64,000 nucleotides of DNA, from contig CAZVTK010000002.1 in the NCBI GenBank assembly GCA_964629765.1, positions 62,001 through 126,000 of the forward strand, given 5' to 3'. The translations under genes were made by a program, and so were the position numbers. Shown piece by piece: positions 19,614 to 27,673 of this stretch. Every line of letters begins with the position of its first letter. Position 1 is the first letter of the stretch. Source of the DNA: RCIO01 sp964629765. Lineage in GTDB: Bacteria; Pseudomonadota; Alphaproteobacteria; Rhizobiales; Rhizobiaceae. The notes beneath the pieces were generated by a model. It was not told the origin of the DNA, did no database searches, and saw only the letters and a list, made by a program, of their open reading frames with translations.

Positions 19614-19713
19614 CCGTGCCTCCTCGCAACCTCTCCGCCTCGAAACGCGACGCATCCGGCAAGGCATGCGCGATCGAGGCCGGGCGACCATGCGCCCGTC
19701 CAATCTTTGTGTC

Positions 19714-19728
19714 AATGGATGAACCATT
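19714..19728. promoter_or_regulatory. GntR-type operator, site 3 (dioxygenase-hydroxylase operon)
   Basis: AATGGATGAACCATT, identical over 15 bp to site 1. On the minus strand a TACAAT -10 hexamer abuts it, so it overlaps the start region of the 19613 operon. Confidence 0.78.
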
Positions 19729-19817
19729 GTATTTGGCGCGATGTCTGAAATGCCGCATGCCGGATCGAATCGCTGCGGGGGAACCCGGTCGCTCAAGCTG
19801 CGCAGATGGTGGTCATC

Positions 19818-19855
19818 TTGACCACCACCTCCAATTTTCATATGGTTCAACCATT
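19818..19855 (+). promoter_or_regulatory. Promoter and GntR-type operator, site 4 (binding protein operon)
   Basis: TTGACC (19818-19823), 17-bp spacer, TATGGT (19841-19846). The perfect palindrome ATGGTTCAACCAT occupies 19842-19854, so it covers the -10 hexamer and start site. This is the clearest example of the repressor geometry in the window. Confidence 0.82.
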
Positions 19856-19885
19856 GACACTCATGGAAATGGCTGGGAGGAAAAC

Positions 19886-20965
19886 ATGCTGAAACGTCTC
19901 GGCGCGCTGTGCGCCACCGCCTTCATGGCGGCCACCATCGCCGCCGGCCCCGCCGCGGCACAGGACATGCCGGCGCCCGGCGACGAAGCCGCCCTCTACG
20001 AGCGCGCCAAGGCCGAGGGTTCGCTGGTCTGGTATACCGGCGGCGCGCTCGACACCTCGCAGGCCATCGCGGCCTCCTTCGAGAAGGCCTATCCGGGCGT
20101 CAAGGTCGAGGTCCTGCGCCTTGCCGGCGCCGCGCAGTACCAGCGCTTCATGGAAGAGACCGGTGCCGGCCAGAACATCGCCGACATCCTGTGGATCGGC
20201 GACTACCCGTCCATGCAGGCCCTGGTCGCGGACGAGCTCGTCGCCGAGTGGCGCATCCCGACCGCGGACCGCTTCGACGAGCGCTACCGCATGGGCGGCC
20301 GCGCCTACGCGTTCAACCGCGTCGACTCGGTCATCGTCTACAATGACAGGCTGGTGAGCGAGGAAGAGGCGCGCCTGCTCGAGGCGGACTGGCGCAACAT
20401 TCTCGATCCGCGCTTCAAGGGCCGCTTCGCCACCACCACCGCCAAATGCGGCGCCTGCTACGTGGCGATCAACCTGTTCACCGACCCGGCCCTGTCCTCC
20501 GTCTATCCCGAGGACTTCCTTGAAAAGGTCGGCGCGCAGGGACCGGCGGTCTACAACGACTTCATCGCCATGGTGGACCGCATCGTCGCCGGCGAGAACG
20601 ACTTCGCCTACTGGAGCTTCGAGTCCATCGCGGCCACCAAGCGCGCCCAGGGCGCGCCGGTGAAGTGGGTCTACCCGAAGCCGACGCCGTCCTTCCCGAG
20701 CACCTGGATGGCCGTCTCCGGCAAGGCGCCGCATCCCGCCGCCGCGCGCCTGTTCATCAACTGGGTGGGCAGCGAGGCCGGCGCCAGGTCGATCATGCTC
20801 GACTATTTCGGCACGCCGACCATGAGCGGCATCGCCGACGAGCGCGCCTTCGCTTCCGAGGACTGGTATCGCGGCCCGGCAGAGCTCTACAACGTCGACT
20901 TCAACCGCTGGATCGAGCGCTACGACGCCGACATGGCGCGCTGGATCGCCGCGATCAGCCGTTAG
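19886..20965 (+). CDS. ABC transporter substrate-binding protein, iron(III)/AfuA-type family (paralogue 2)
   Basis: Binding protein of 359 residues with a Sec-type signal peptide (KRLGALCATAFMAATIAAG, cleavage near AAAQ) rather than the twin-arginine leader of its two paralogues. The mature part starts SLVWYTGGALDTSQ and shares YQRFMEETGAGQ and NILDPRFKGRFA with them. It uniquely carries two close cysteines in KCGACYVAIN. ATG 19886 has GGGAGG 5 nt upstream. It is followed by a strong hairpin and then the hydroxyacid dehydrogenase gene. The divergence from the other two copies suggests a different ligand for the shared transporter. Confidence 0.9.
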   Translation: MLKRLGALCATAFMAATIAAGPAAAQDMPAPGDEAALYERAKAEGSLVWYTGGALDTSQAIAASFEKAYPGVKVEVLRLAGAAQYQRFMEETGAGQNIADILWIGDYPSMQALVADELVAEWRIPTADRFDERYRMGGRAYAFNRVDSVIVYNDRLVSEEEARLLEADWRNILDPRFKGRFATTTAKCGACYVAINLFTDPALSSVYPEDFLEKVGAQGPAVYNDFIAMVDRIVAGENDFAYWSFESIAATKRAQGAPVKWVYPKPTPSFPSTWMAVSGKAPHPAAARLFINWVGSEAGARSIMLDYFGTPTMSGIADERAFASEDWYRGPAELYNVDFNRWIERYDADMARWIAAISR

Positions 20966-20990
20966 CGGCCGTGGTTTCTTCCGCAAGCTG

Positions 20991-21022
20991 GACGCCGGCC
21001 GGCCGATCCGCCGGCCGGCGTC
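20991..21022 (+). terminator. Strong hairpin downstream of binding-protein gene
   Basis: GACGCCGGCCGGC / GCCGGCCGGCGTC forms a 13-bp perfect stem with a 6-nt loop, 26 bp after the stop at 20965, followed by GTTTCCTG. The T-run is weak, so it may be an attenuating or 3'-protecting structure that keeps binding-protein mRNA abundant compared with downstream genes. Confidence 0.6.
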
Positions 21023-21074
21023 GTTTCCTGCCTTTGCCCGGCGCGCAATGCAGCAAGCCGGCGGCGGATCGACC

Positions 21075-22289
21075 ATGATGCCGGACATCCGCATCGGCGA
21101 CGAGGAGCGCTCCCGCAGGAGGATGCGCGTGCTCGCCGATATCCACAACCTGAACGACATGCGAGAAGCCGCCCGCCGGCGGTTGCCGAAGGGAATCTTC
21201 GAGTTCATCGACCGAGGCGCCGAGGACGAGATTGCGATCTCGAACAACCGGCGCGCCATCGACGACCTGAAATTCTCTCCGAAAGTGCCGCGCGACGTGT
21301 CGGGACGCACTGCCGATACGGTTCTGTTCGGGAAGCGCCACGGCATGCCGGCCGCGATCGCGCCGACCGGCGCTGCCGGGCTGGTGCGCTACCAGGGCGA
21401 GTTGGAGCTGGCCCGCGCCGCCGCACAGGCGAACATACCCTTCACGCTTGCGACCCGTTCGACGATATCACTGGAGGAGGTCGCCGCCCGCGCAGGCGGC
21501 ACGCTGTGGTTCCAGCTCTATGTATGGGCTGACAGGAGCCTGTCCCACGGCATTGTGGAGCGGGCGGCGAAGGCCGGATACGAGGCGCTGGTCGTCACCG
21601 TCGACACGCCTGCGCCGCCCAACCGCGAATACAACCACCGCAACGGCTTTTCCCTTCCGTTCGTGCCTTCCGGCCGCGCGGTACTCGACATGGCACGCCA
21701 TCCGAAATGGCTTTTCGGCGTGATGGGAAGATATCTCCTGACCACCGGCATGCCCCGCTACGAAAACCAGCCCGGCGAGCACAACCAGAAGATGACGCGC
21801 GGCGCCGAGACGCTGGCGTCGCGCATCAGCGATTCCGTCACCTGGGAGGATATCGCGACGTTGCGCCGGCTCTGGCCGCGCACGCTCATCCTCAAGGGCA
21901 TCCTGCGTGCGGACGATGCGAGGAAGGCGGTGGAACACGGCGTCGACGGAGTCGTGGTGTCCAACCATGGAGGCCGCTGCCTGGATGCCGCCGTCGCACC
22001 CCTCGATGCATTGCCGGGCATCGCCGACGCCGTCGCCGGACGGGCAACCATCCTGGTCGACGGCGGCTTTCGCCGCGGCAGCGACATAGCGAAGGCGATA
22101 TGCCTGGGCGCATCTGCCGTGCTGCTGGGCCGGACGACGCTGTTCGGCACGGCCGTGGCGGGCGAAAAGGGGGCACACCACGCGCTGGCGATCCTGCGAC
22201 GCGAGCTTCTGACGGTGATGGCGATGACAGGCGCTTCGGCGCTGTCCGACCTTGAGCCCGATCTCCTGGTCGGCGGAAGCAGGACATGA
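21075..22289 (+). CDS. FMN-dependent alpha-hydroxy-acid dehydrogenase/oxidase (LldD/MdlB family)
   Basis: Protein of about 404 residues with the family's TIM-barrel marks: IFEFIDRGAEDE at the start, AIAPTGAAGLVRYQGE, the active-site VVVSNHGGRCLDAA (catalytic His and Arg present; the usual Q after R is C) and the FMN phosphate site DGGFRRGSDIAKAICLGA. It oxidises L-2-hydroxy acids such as lactate, mandelate or glycolate to 2-keto acids. The start is uncertain: ATG 21048, 21075 or 21123 are all possible and none has a good ribosome site; 21075 is a compromise. It follows the binding-protein gene in the site-4 operon. A mandelate-like aromatic hydroxy acid would fit the context. Confidence 0.85.
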   Translation: MMPDIRIGDEERSRRRMRVLADIHNLNDMREAARRRLPKGIFEFIDRGAEDEIAISNNRRAIDDLKFSPKVPRDVSGRTADTVLFGKRHGMPAAIAPTGAAGLVRYQGELELARAAAQANIPFTLATRSTISLEEVAARAGGTLWFQLYVWADRSLSHGIVERAAKAGYEALVVTVDTPAPPNREYNHRNGFSLPFVPSGRAVLDMARHPKWLFGVMGRYLLTTGMPRYENQPGEHNQKMTRGAETLASRISDSVTWEDIATLRRLWPRTLILKGILRADDARKAVEHGVDGVVVSNHGGRCLDAAVAPLDALPGIADAVAGRATILVDGGFRRGSDIAKAICLGASAVLLGRTTLFGTAVAGEKGAHHALAILRRELLTVMAMTGASALSDLEPDLLVGGSRT

Positions 22290-22403
22290 AGGCTGGACCT
22301 GAAGGGCGCGAGCGCCGTCTCCCGATATTTGTTCCCTCGCCGCTTCGAAACAGGAGCGACGCCGGGAATGCGTCGATCCCTAACGGCAGGAGCCGAAGAC
22401 ATC

Positions 22404-22832
22404 GTGACGCTTGACTGGACGACGGCGCGGGCCGTCATCGAAACCTACCTGCATGGCGTCGACGCCAAAGACGAGGCCGAGCTGCTCGGCGTGTTCGCCG
22501 AGGACGCCGAGGCGCTCTACCATCGCGGCTCGGCCGACGAGCGCCGCACGCTGGGCCGCGACGGGATCGTCGGCGAGATCGTGCGCAGCATCGCGCGCTT
22601 CACCGCATCGAACCACAGCATCTCCAATTTCACCGTGAAGCTCAACGGCGACGCCGCGCGCACGGACACTTTCGCCATCGCCAACGTCGTCTTCGGCACG
22701 CGCATGCTGGTGCGCGGGCTGCGCTATCAGGACCTGATCGTGCGCACGCCCGCCGGGCCGGTCATCCGCGAGCGCGTCCACACGCCGCTCTGGCAGACCG
22801 AGCTGGCCACCGTGCCGCCGAAGATGGGCTGA
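22404..22832 (+). CDS. SnoaL-like/NTF2-fold protein
   Basis: Small protein of 142 residues beginning VTLDWTTARAVIETYLHG, with the acidic VFAEDAEALYHRG region and C-terminal sheet LRYQDLIVRTPAGPVIRERVHT of SnoaL-like (nuclear transport factor 2 fold) proteins. Family members are isomerases, hydrolases, dehydratases or dioxygenase beta-like subunits. GTG 22404 begins at the domain; an in-frame ATG at about 22368 is an alternative, both with AGGAG about 11 nt upstream. It is the last gene of the site-4 operon and converges with the Gfo/Idh/MocA gene. The precise reaction is unknown. Confidence 0.75.
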   Translation: MTLDWTTARAVIETYLHGVDAKDEAELLGVFAEDAEALYHRGSADERRTLGRDGIVGEIVRSIARFTASNHSISNFTVKLNGDAARTDTFAIANVVFGTRMLVRGLRYQDLIVRTPAGPVIRERVHTPLWQTELATVPPKMG

Positions 22833-22855
22833 GCCTCGCGGGCGGCGCCGGCGTT

Positions 22856-23974
22856 TCAGGCGTCGCGCTGCGCCTGCGCCGCGAAGGCGTAGGCGGCTTC
22901 GATGATCTCCAGATGGCGCACCCCCGCCTCGATGTCGATCTCGCCCGACCGTCCGGCGTCGAGCGCGTCGAGGAACGCCGATATGTCGGCATCCGGCGAT
23001 TCCCGCTCCAGCGGCACCGGCGCGTTGCCGCGCGGCGGGATCGCGGCGATGGTGGAGGCCCACATCGACATCGGGTCGTGCTCGTATCCGGCCGGATGCG
23101 CGAACGGCACCGTCGGCGCGTGCACCACGAGCCGGTCGCGCAGCGGCCCGAAGCGCGCCACGCCGCCGCTGCCGTGCAGCGTCACGCCCATGAAGCCGCG
23201 CCAGGGGTGCCGGTCCCAGCCGATGCGGCCGGCATTCATCGTGGCGATCACGCCGCCCTCGAATTCCACCACGAGCGCGCCGAAATCCTCCGCGTTCTGG
23301 TCGAGATGCTCGCGGAAGAAATGGTTGCCCGTGAATGCCGCCACCGAGCGCACGGGCCGGCCGACCAGCCAGCAGGCAAGCGAGACGGGATAGTAGCCCA
23401 TGTCGAACAGCTCGCGCTTGGCCGATTCGGCGGGAAAGCGCGGCAGCGCCGTCACCTCCCTGCGGATGCCGGACGGCAGCTCCGCCGGCATGCCCTTGGA
23501 CACCAGCATCTCGCCATGCAGGGCGAGCAGCGTGCCCAGCCGGCCGGACTCCAGCGCCCGCCTGGCCTCGCGCGCCCACGGCGTGGTCGCATGGCTGAGG
23601 ATCTGCGTTTGCACGCCGCCGGCGCGCACCGCGGCGGCGATGCGCCGGGCGTCGGCGGCGGAAGCGGCCGCCGGCTTGTCGAGATAGAGATGCAGGCCGC
23701 GCCCCGCGCAGCGGGCGGCGACCTCGCCGCGGTCTTCCATCGGCACGCACACGCAGGCGATGTCGGCTCCCCGGTCGAGGGCCGCGTCGAGCGTGAGGAA
23801 ATCGATGCCGAGCCGGGCCGCCATAGCGGCGCCGGCCGCCCGCCGCGGCTCCGGTATGCCGGGAAGGTCGGCCAGCGCCACGACCTCGCAGCGCGGCTCC
23901 GCCATGAAATGCGGCGCGTAGTGCTCCTGGTGCGTGCGGTCCCCGCCGGCGAGCAGTACCCGGTAGCGCGCCAT
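22856..23974 (-). CDS. Gfo/Idh/MocA-family oxidoreductase
   Basis: NAD(P)-dependent dehydrogenase of 372 residues. It has an N-terminal Rossmann segment (YRVLLAGGDRTHQ), the conserved LHLYLDKPAA in place of the usual EKP motif, and the C-terminal substrate domain with ELFDMGYYPVSLACWLVG. Members act on sugars, inositols or cyclic alcohols and some are silent structural homologues. ATG 23974 follows the stop of the small gene upstream by 2 bp, so it is co-transcribed with the importer ATPase and permease. It probably processes the imported compound. Confidence 0.86.
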   Translation of the reverse strand: MARYRVLLAGGDRTHQEHYAPHFMAEPRCEVVALADLPGIPEPRRAAGAAMAARLGIDFLTLDAALDRGADIACVCVPMEDRGEVAARCAGRGLHLYLDKPAAASAADARRIAAAVRAGGVQTQILSHATTPWAREARRALESGRLGTLLALHGEMLVSKGMPAELPSGIRREVTALPRFPAESAKRELFDMGYYPVSLACWLVGRPVRSVAAFTGNHFFREHLDQNAEDFGALVVEFEGGVIATMNAGRIGWDRHPWRGFMGVTLHGSGGVARFGPLRDRLVVHAPTVPFAHPAGYEHDPMSMWASTIAAIPPRGNAPVPLERESPDADISAFLDALDAGRSGEIDIEAGVRHLEIIEAAYAFAAQAQRDA

Positions 23975-23976
23975 GG

Positions 23977-24351
23977 TCAGGGCTCGTGCCGCCAGGTCAG
24001 CGATCCGCCGCTGCCGAGCACGAGCAGGTCGCAGCGGCTTTCCGGCGCGACGACCACCGACAGCAGGGCGATCTGCCCGCCGGACCAGAGCGCGAGCACG
24101 GCGGCGGCGGATGCTCCGCCCACCGGGTGCAGGCTCCTGCGCTCGCCGCCGAAGCACCGGCCGATCGCAGCCAGCGCGCCGTCGCGCGCGGCGGCCGCGC
24201 CCGCCTCCGACGTCACCGCGAGCAGCAGCCGGGCGGAGCGCGGCGTGCCGATGCGCCCGCCGGCAACGGCCCGGTCGACGGCGTCCCAGAGCCTGGCAAG
24301 CAGGGCCGGCAGCTCGAGGGTCGGGTCGGGGGTCGGGTCGGGCGCGCCCAT
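23977..24351 (-). CDS. Conserved-looking hypothetical protein, transporter/Gfo-Idh operon
   Basis: Protein of 124 residues that I do not recognise. It is alanine- and glycine-rich with alternating hydrophobic strands (RSARLLLAVTSEAG; AVLALWSGGQIALLSVVVAP; CDLLVLGSGGSLTWRHEP), no signal peptide and no membrane helix, which suggests a small alpha/beta fold. It sits 7 bp after the permease stop and 2 bp before the Gfo/Idh/MocA gene, so the spacing strongly supports it as a translated member of the operon. It may assist or complete the dehydrogenase domain. No function is assigned. Confidence 0.65.
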   Translation of the reverse strand: MGAPDPTPDPTLELPALLARLWDAVDRAVAGGRIGTPRSARLLLAVTSEAGAAAARDGALAAIGRCFGGERRSLHPVGGASAAAVLALWSGGQIALLSVVVAPESRCDLLVLGSGGSLTWRHEP

Positions 24352-24358
24352 GGCCGCC

Positions 24359-26137
24359 CTATTTCGACGCCGCGACGGCTTCGAGCCGCACCTTGAACAG
24401 CGCCCGTGTCACCAGCACCAGGCCGATCATCATCGCCGTCTGCACGACGCCGACCGCCGAGGCGAACTGGTACTCGCCGCCGTCCATGTAGTGCCAGGTC
24501 AGCACCGAGAGCGTCAGGCTCTTCTGGCTGTAGAGCAGCGCGGAGGCGGACAGCTCCTTGATCGACTGCAACATGACGAAGAACAGCAGCGCGATCAGCG
24601 TCGGCTGGACCAGCGGCATGACGATGGCGCGGATCGCCCTCAGCCGCGAGGCCCCGGACATGCGCGCGCTCTGCTCCAGCTCGGGATGGACCTGCATGAT
24701 CGCCGATCGGCTGACGAGGATGCCGTAGGGCAGCGACTTGGCGACCATCGCCAGGAGCAGGATCCAGATCGTGCCGTAGAGCGGCGTGCGCAGATAGAGC
24801 CACAGCAGGCCGATGCCGTAGACGAGGCCCGGCACCGCCACCGGCAGCACGCCGAGCATGGCGACCGTCTTCGAGAAGAAGGTCGGCTGGCGCACCTCGA
24901 GGAAGCTGATCAGGAAGCCGAACACCACGCAGGCGGCGCCGGTCAGTATCGCGGCCAGCGCGGTGTTCCACAAGGCGGTCCGCGTGTCGGGCAGGTTGAG
25001 GATCTTGTCGTAGTGGACGAGCGTGAGGATGTCCCACGAGATCGTCGTCGACGAGTACTTCATGAACGACGACAGGATGATCGAGCCGAGCGGCAGGATG
25101 TCGGCCGCGAGCACGTAGACCGTGATCACCGCCAGCGCCGGCCATTTGAGCGCGCCCAGCGGCAGCGGCTTGCCCTTGAACCCCTTGCCGGCCATCGTCA
25201 CGTAGCGCTCGCTGCGCCTGGTGATGACGCGCTGGATCAGCATGCCGGCGATGGCGATCCACAGGATCATGGTGCCCGCGGCGGCCGCGTGGGCACGGTG
25301 CACCGGGAACTGGGTCGAGTCCTTGTAGATCTGCCAGGGCAGCGTGGTGAAGCCGGCATTGGCGCCGATGATGCCGGGTATGGTGTAGACCTCGGCGGCG
25401 AGGATGAAGACCAGCAGGCCGGCCGAGAAGATCGACGGCATGGCCATCGGCACGGTGATGAGGCTCAGCGTCTTCAGCGGGCCGGCGCCGGACATGCGGG
25501 ACGCCTCCTCCAGCGAGGAATCCATGGTCCGCATCGAGCCGACCGTGAACAGGTAGACGAACGGGCAGAAGAACAGGAACATCACCCACACGACGCCGCC
25601 GAAGCTCCAGATGTTGAAGAGAGGCGACGCGTCGATGCCGAACAGGCTCCAGAACTGCATCCAGGCGATGTTGATCAGCCCCGTCTTCTCCGAGCCCAGC
25701 GCGATCCACGCGATGAGGCCGGTGAAGGGCGACACGAACATCGGCATGATGATCAGCAGCTCGATCAGGCCTTTGTTCTTCATGTCGGTGCGTGCCATGA
25801 TCAGCGCCATGACGACGCCGAAGACCAGCGACAGCGCGGTGACGAGCGCCGAAAGCAGCAGGGCGTTCATCAGATAGCCCAGATATTGCGCCGTCCCGTA
25901 CACGTTGATCACGGCTTCGAGGCTGCGCACCGCGCTGAGGCCGACACGCGTCTCCTTGTAGAAGGACGCGTCCACGGCCAGCACCAGCGGGACGATGGAA
26001 ACCAGGATGACCGCGGCGGCGATCGCCAGCCACAGCAGGTTTTCCGGCGTCAGGTAGGTCCTGAAGATGTCGGTCCGGCGCGGCGCGATCACGGTGCCGG
26101 CAGTGCGGGGCATCGTATTGACGGACTGCATGGCCAT
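24359..26137 (-). CDS. Fused-domain ABC permease, FbpB/iron(III)-type
   Basis: Membrane protein of 592 residues with two binding-protein-dependent permease domains fused in tandem, about twelve helices in all. The EAA-type coupling loops are visible in both halves: LEEASRMSGAGPLKTLSLIT in the first and LEQSARMSGASRLRAIRAIV in the second. The preferred start is ATG 26137 with GGGAG about 8 nt upstream; a MITE-like element ends 24 bp before it. It works with the ATPase at 26460-27554. It is the only permease of this type here and presumably serves the three AfuA-like binding proteins at 12422, 19886 and 46046. Confidence 0.92.
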   Translation of the reverse strand: MAMQSVNTMPRTAGTVIAPRRTDIFRTYLTPENLLWLAIAAAVILVSIVPLVLAVDASFYKETRVGLSAVRSLEAVINVYGTAQYLGYLMNALLLSALVTALSLVFGVVMALIMARTDMKNKGLIELLIIMPMFVSPFTGLIAWIALGSEKTGLINIAWMQFWSLFGIDASPLFNIWSFGGVVWVMFLFFCPFVYLFTVGSMRTMDSSLEEASRMSGAGPLKTLSLITVPMAMPSIFSAGLLVFILAAEVYTIPGIIGANAGFTTLPWQIYKDSTQFPVHRAHAAAAGTMILWIAIAGMLIQRVITRRSERYVTMAGKGFKGKPLPLGALKWPALAVITVYVLAADILPLGSIILSSFMKYSSTTISWDILTLVHYDKILNLPDTRTALWNTALAAILTGAACVVFGFLISFLEVRQPTFFSKTVAMLGVLPVAVPGLVYGIGLLWLYLRTPLYGTIWILLLAMVAKSLPYGILVSRSAIMQVHPELEQSARMSGASRLRAIRAIVMPLVQPTLIALLFFVMLQSIKELSASALLYSQKSLTLSVLTWHYMDGGEYQFASAVGVVQTAMMIGLVLVTRALFKVRLEAVAASK

Positions 26138-26160
26138 CGATGGTCTCCCTTGCCTGTGGG

Positions 26161-26433
26161 CTAGGTCGTGTACTGATAATGGGTTTGGCCGCGGCGCGAG
26201 CCGGATTTGGGCCCTGAGCAGGCGAAAAGACCGCCGTGGTGTCGACCACCACAAGGGCTTTTCAACGAACTCAGGCCGCAAATCCGCCGCGCCCCGAAGG
26301 GGTATGGCCAAAATCGGTGATTTCGTCGTCGCGGACCCTCGACGGGGAACCACCCCGCCTTCGGCTCCGCTCCTCGAACTGACCGATTTTGACCCATACC
26401 GCGGCTCGAACCCATTATCAGTACACGACCTAG
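26161..26433. mobile_element. MITE-like element with perfect 25-bp terminal inverted repeats
   Basis: A 273-bp segment bounded by perfect 25-bp inverted repeats (left 26161-26185, right 26409-26433). The outer four bases read CTAG at both ends, compatible with the YTAR target duplication of IS5-type elements, and the repeat continues GTCGTGTACTGATAATGGGT. No transposase frame lies inside. It interrupts the 322-bp space between the importer ATPase stop and the permease start. Features of a non-autonomous, IS5-derived element; family assignment is inference. Confidence 0.85.
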
Positions 26434-26459
26434 GCCCACGCTGTCGGATATCGCCAAGG

Positions 26460-27554
26460 TCAGGCCGCCTTCGCGACGTCTGCGGCACCCACCGGGTAGA
26501 GGAGGACGTTGGAAGGGTCGATCCGCACCCACAGCCGCTGCTCCGGCTTCCACAGGGCCGGCGGGCTGAGCTGCCCGCGCAACTGGTGATCGCCGATACG
26601 CAGGTAGATGTCGCCGATGTTGCCGAGGAAGTAGGTCGCCTCGGCCTTGCCCTGGAACACGTTGACGCCCTCGATCGCCGAGGCGGAGATTTCCAGCATT
26701 TCCGGCCGCACGACCACCTCGACCGCCGATCCGGCGGGCAGCGGGCTCTGGCCGCACAGAAGCTCCGTTCCGTCGGAGAGCCGCACGCGGCTCCGCGCGC
26801 CGCTTTCCACGAGCCGTCCGGCGAGGATGTTGGCGAGCCCGATGAACTCCGCGCCGAAGCGCGTGGCGGGCCGGTAGTAGATGTCGGTGGGCGAGCCGAT
26901 CTGGTCGATGCGCCCCTCGTTCATCAGCACGATGCGGTCGGCGACGACCATCGCCTCCTGCTGATCGTGGGTGACGTAGATCGAGGTGATGCCGAGGCCT
27001 TGCAGGAGCTGGCGCAGCTCGAAGCGCATGCGCTCGCGCAGCTTGGCATCGAGGTTGCTCAGCGGCTCGTCGAAGAGCAGCACGCGCGGCTCCAGCACGA
27101 TGGCGCGGGCGAGGGCGACGCGCTGCTGCTGGCCGCCCGAGAGCTGGCTGGCGCCGCGGCCGGCAAAGGCCTCCAGGCCGACGCGCCGCAATGCGGCGGC
27201 CACCTTCCGGTCGATCTCGGCGCGCGGCTCCTTCTTGATCTTCAGGCCGAACGCGACGTTCTCGGCGACGGTCATGTGCGGCCAGATCGCATAGGACTGG
27301 AACACCATGCCGATCTCGCGCTTTTCCGGCGGCACGGCGAAGGAAGGGGACGAGACCACGCGGTCGCCGATGACGATCTCGCCGGCGCTGACGTCCTCCA
27401 GCCCGGCGATGCAGCGCAGCGTCGTCGTCTTGCCGCAGCCGCTCGGACCGAGCAGCACGATGAACTCGCCCTCGCCGATCTCCAGGTCGATCGTCCTCAC
27501 CGCGAGGAAATCGCCGTAGCTCTTTTCAATGCCACGAATGCTGACGCTGGACAT
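26460..27554 (-). CDS. ABC transporter ATP-binding protein, iron(III)/spermidine-type with TOBE domain
   Basis: ATPase of 364 residues. Walker A GPSGCGKTTT, Q-loop GMVFQSYAIWPHM, signature LSGGQQQRVALARA, Walker B VLLFDEPLSNLD and H-loop VTHDQQEA are all intact. The last 110 residues form a TOBE regulatory domain. ATG 27554 has GGGAGG at good distance. It is first gene of the operon ATPase - (MITE) - permease - hypothetical - Gfo/Idh/MocA and carries operator site 5 some 72 bp upstream, behind the PrpB-like gene. It powers import of the substrate bound by the AfuA-like proteins. Confidence 0.93.
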   Translation of the reverse strand: MSSVSIRGIEKSYGDFLAVRTIDLEIGEGEFIVLLGPSGCGKTTTLRCIAGLEDVSAGEIVIGDRVVSSPSFAVPPEKREIGMVFQSYAIWPHMTVAENVAFGLKIKKEPRAEIDRKVAAALRRVGLEAFAGRGASQLSGGQQQRVALARAIVLEPRVLLFDEPLSNLDAKLRERMRFELRQLLQGLGITSIYVTHDQQEAMVVADRIVLMNEGRIDQIGSPTDIYYRPATRFGAEFIGLANILAGRLVESGARSRVRLSDGTELLCGQSPLPAGSAVEVVVRPEMLEISASAIEGVNVFQGKAEATYFLGNIGDIYLRIGDHQLRGQLSPPALWKPEQRLWVRIDPSNVLLYPVGAADVAKAA

Positions 27555-27625
27555 GAAACCTCCCTTCGCCCGGCGGGATCGCGCTCAGGCCGGCGACCCC
27601 AAAACAGGATTTTTCGTCAATCGTC

Positions 27626-27640
27626 AATGGTTGAACCTTT
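27626..27640. promoter_or_regulatory. GntR-type operator, site 5 (importer operon)
   Basis: AATGGTTGAACCTTT, one base off the symmetric consensus in the right arm. It lies between the PrpB-like stop (27674) and the ATPase start (27554). A GATAAAA sequence on the minus strand just upstream may be the -10. Confidence 0.72.
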
Positions 27641-27673
27641 GACTTTTTATCAACTCCCTGTCGGCCTTGCAGT

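Noticed and set aside
22913..26164. A plus-strand open frame of more than 1000 codons opposite the transporter operon
   Set aside because: The minus strand encodes an intact permease, a small protein and a Gfo/Idh/MocA dehydrogenase. The plus-strand translation is His/Arg/Asp-rich without any fold signature.
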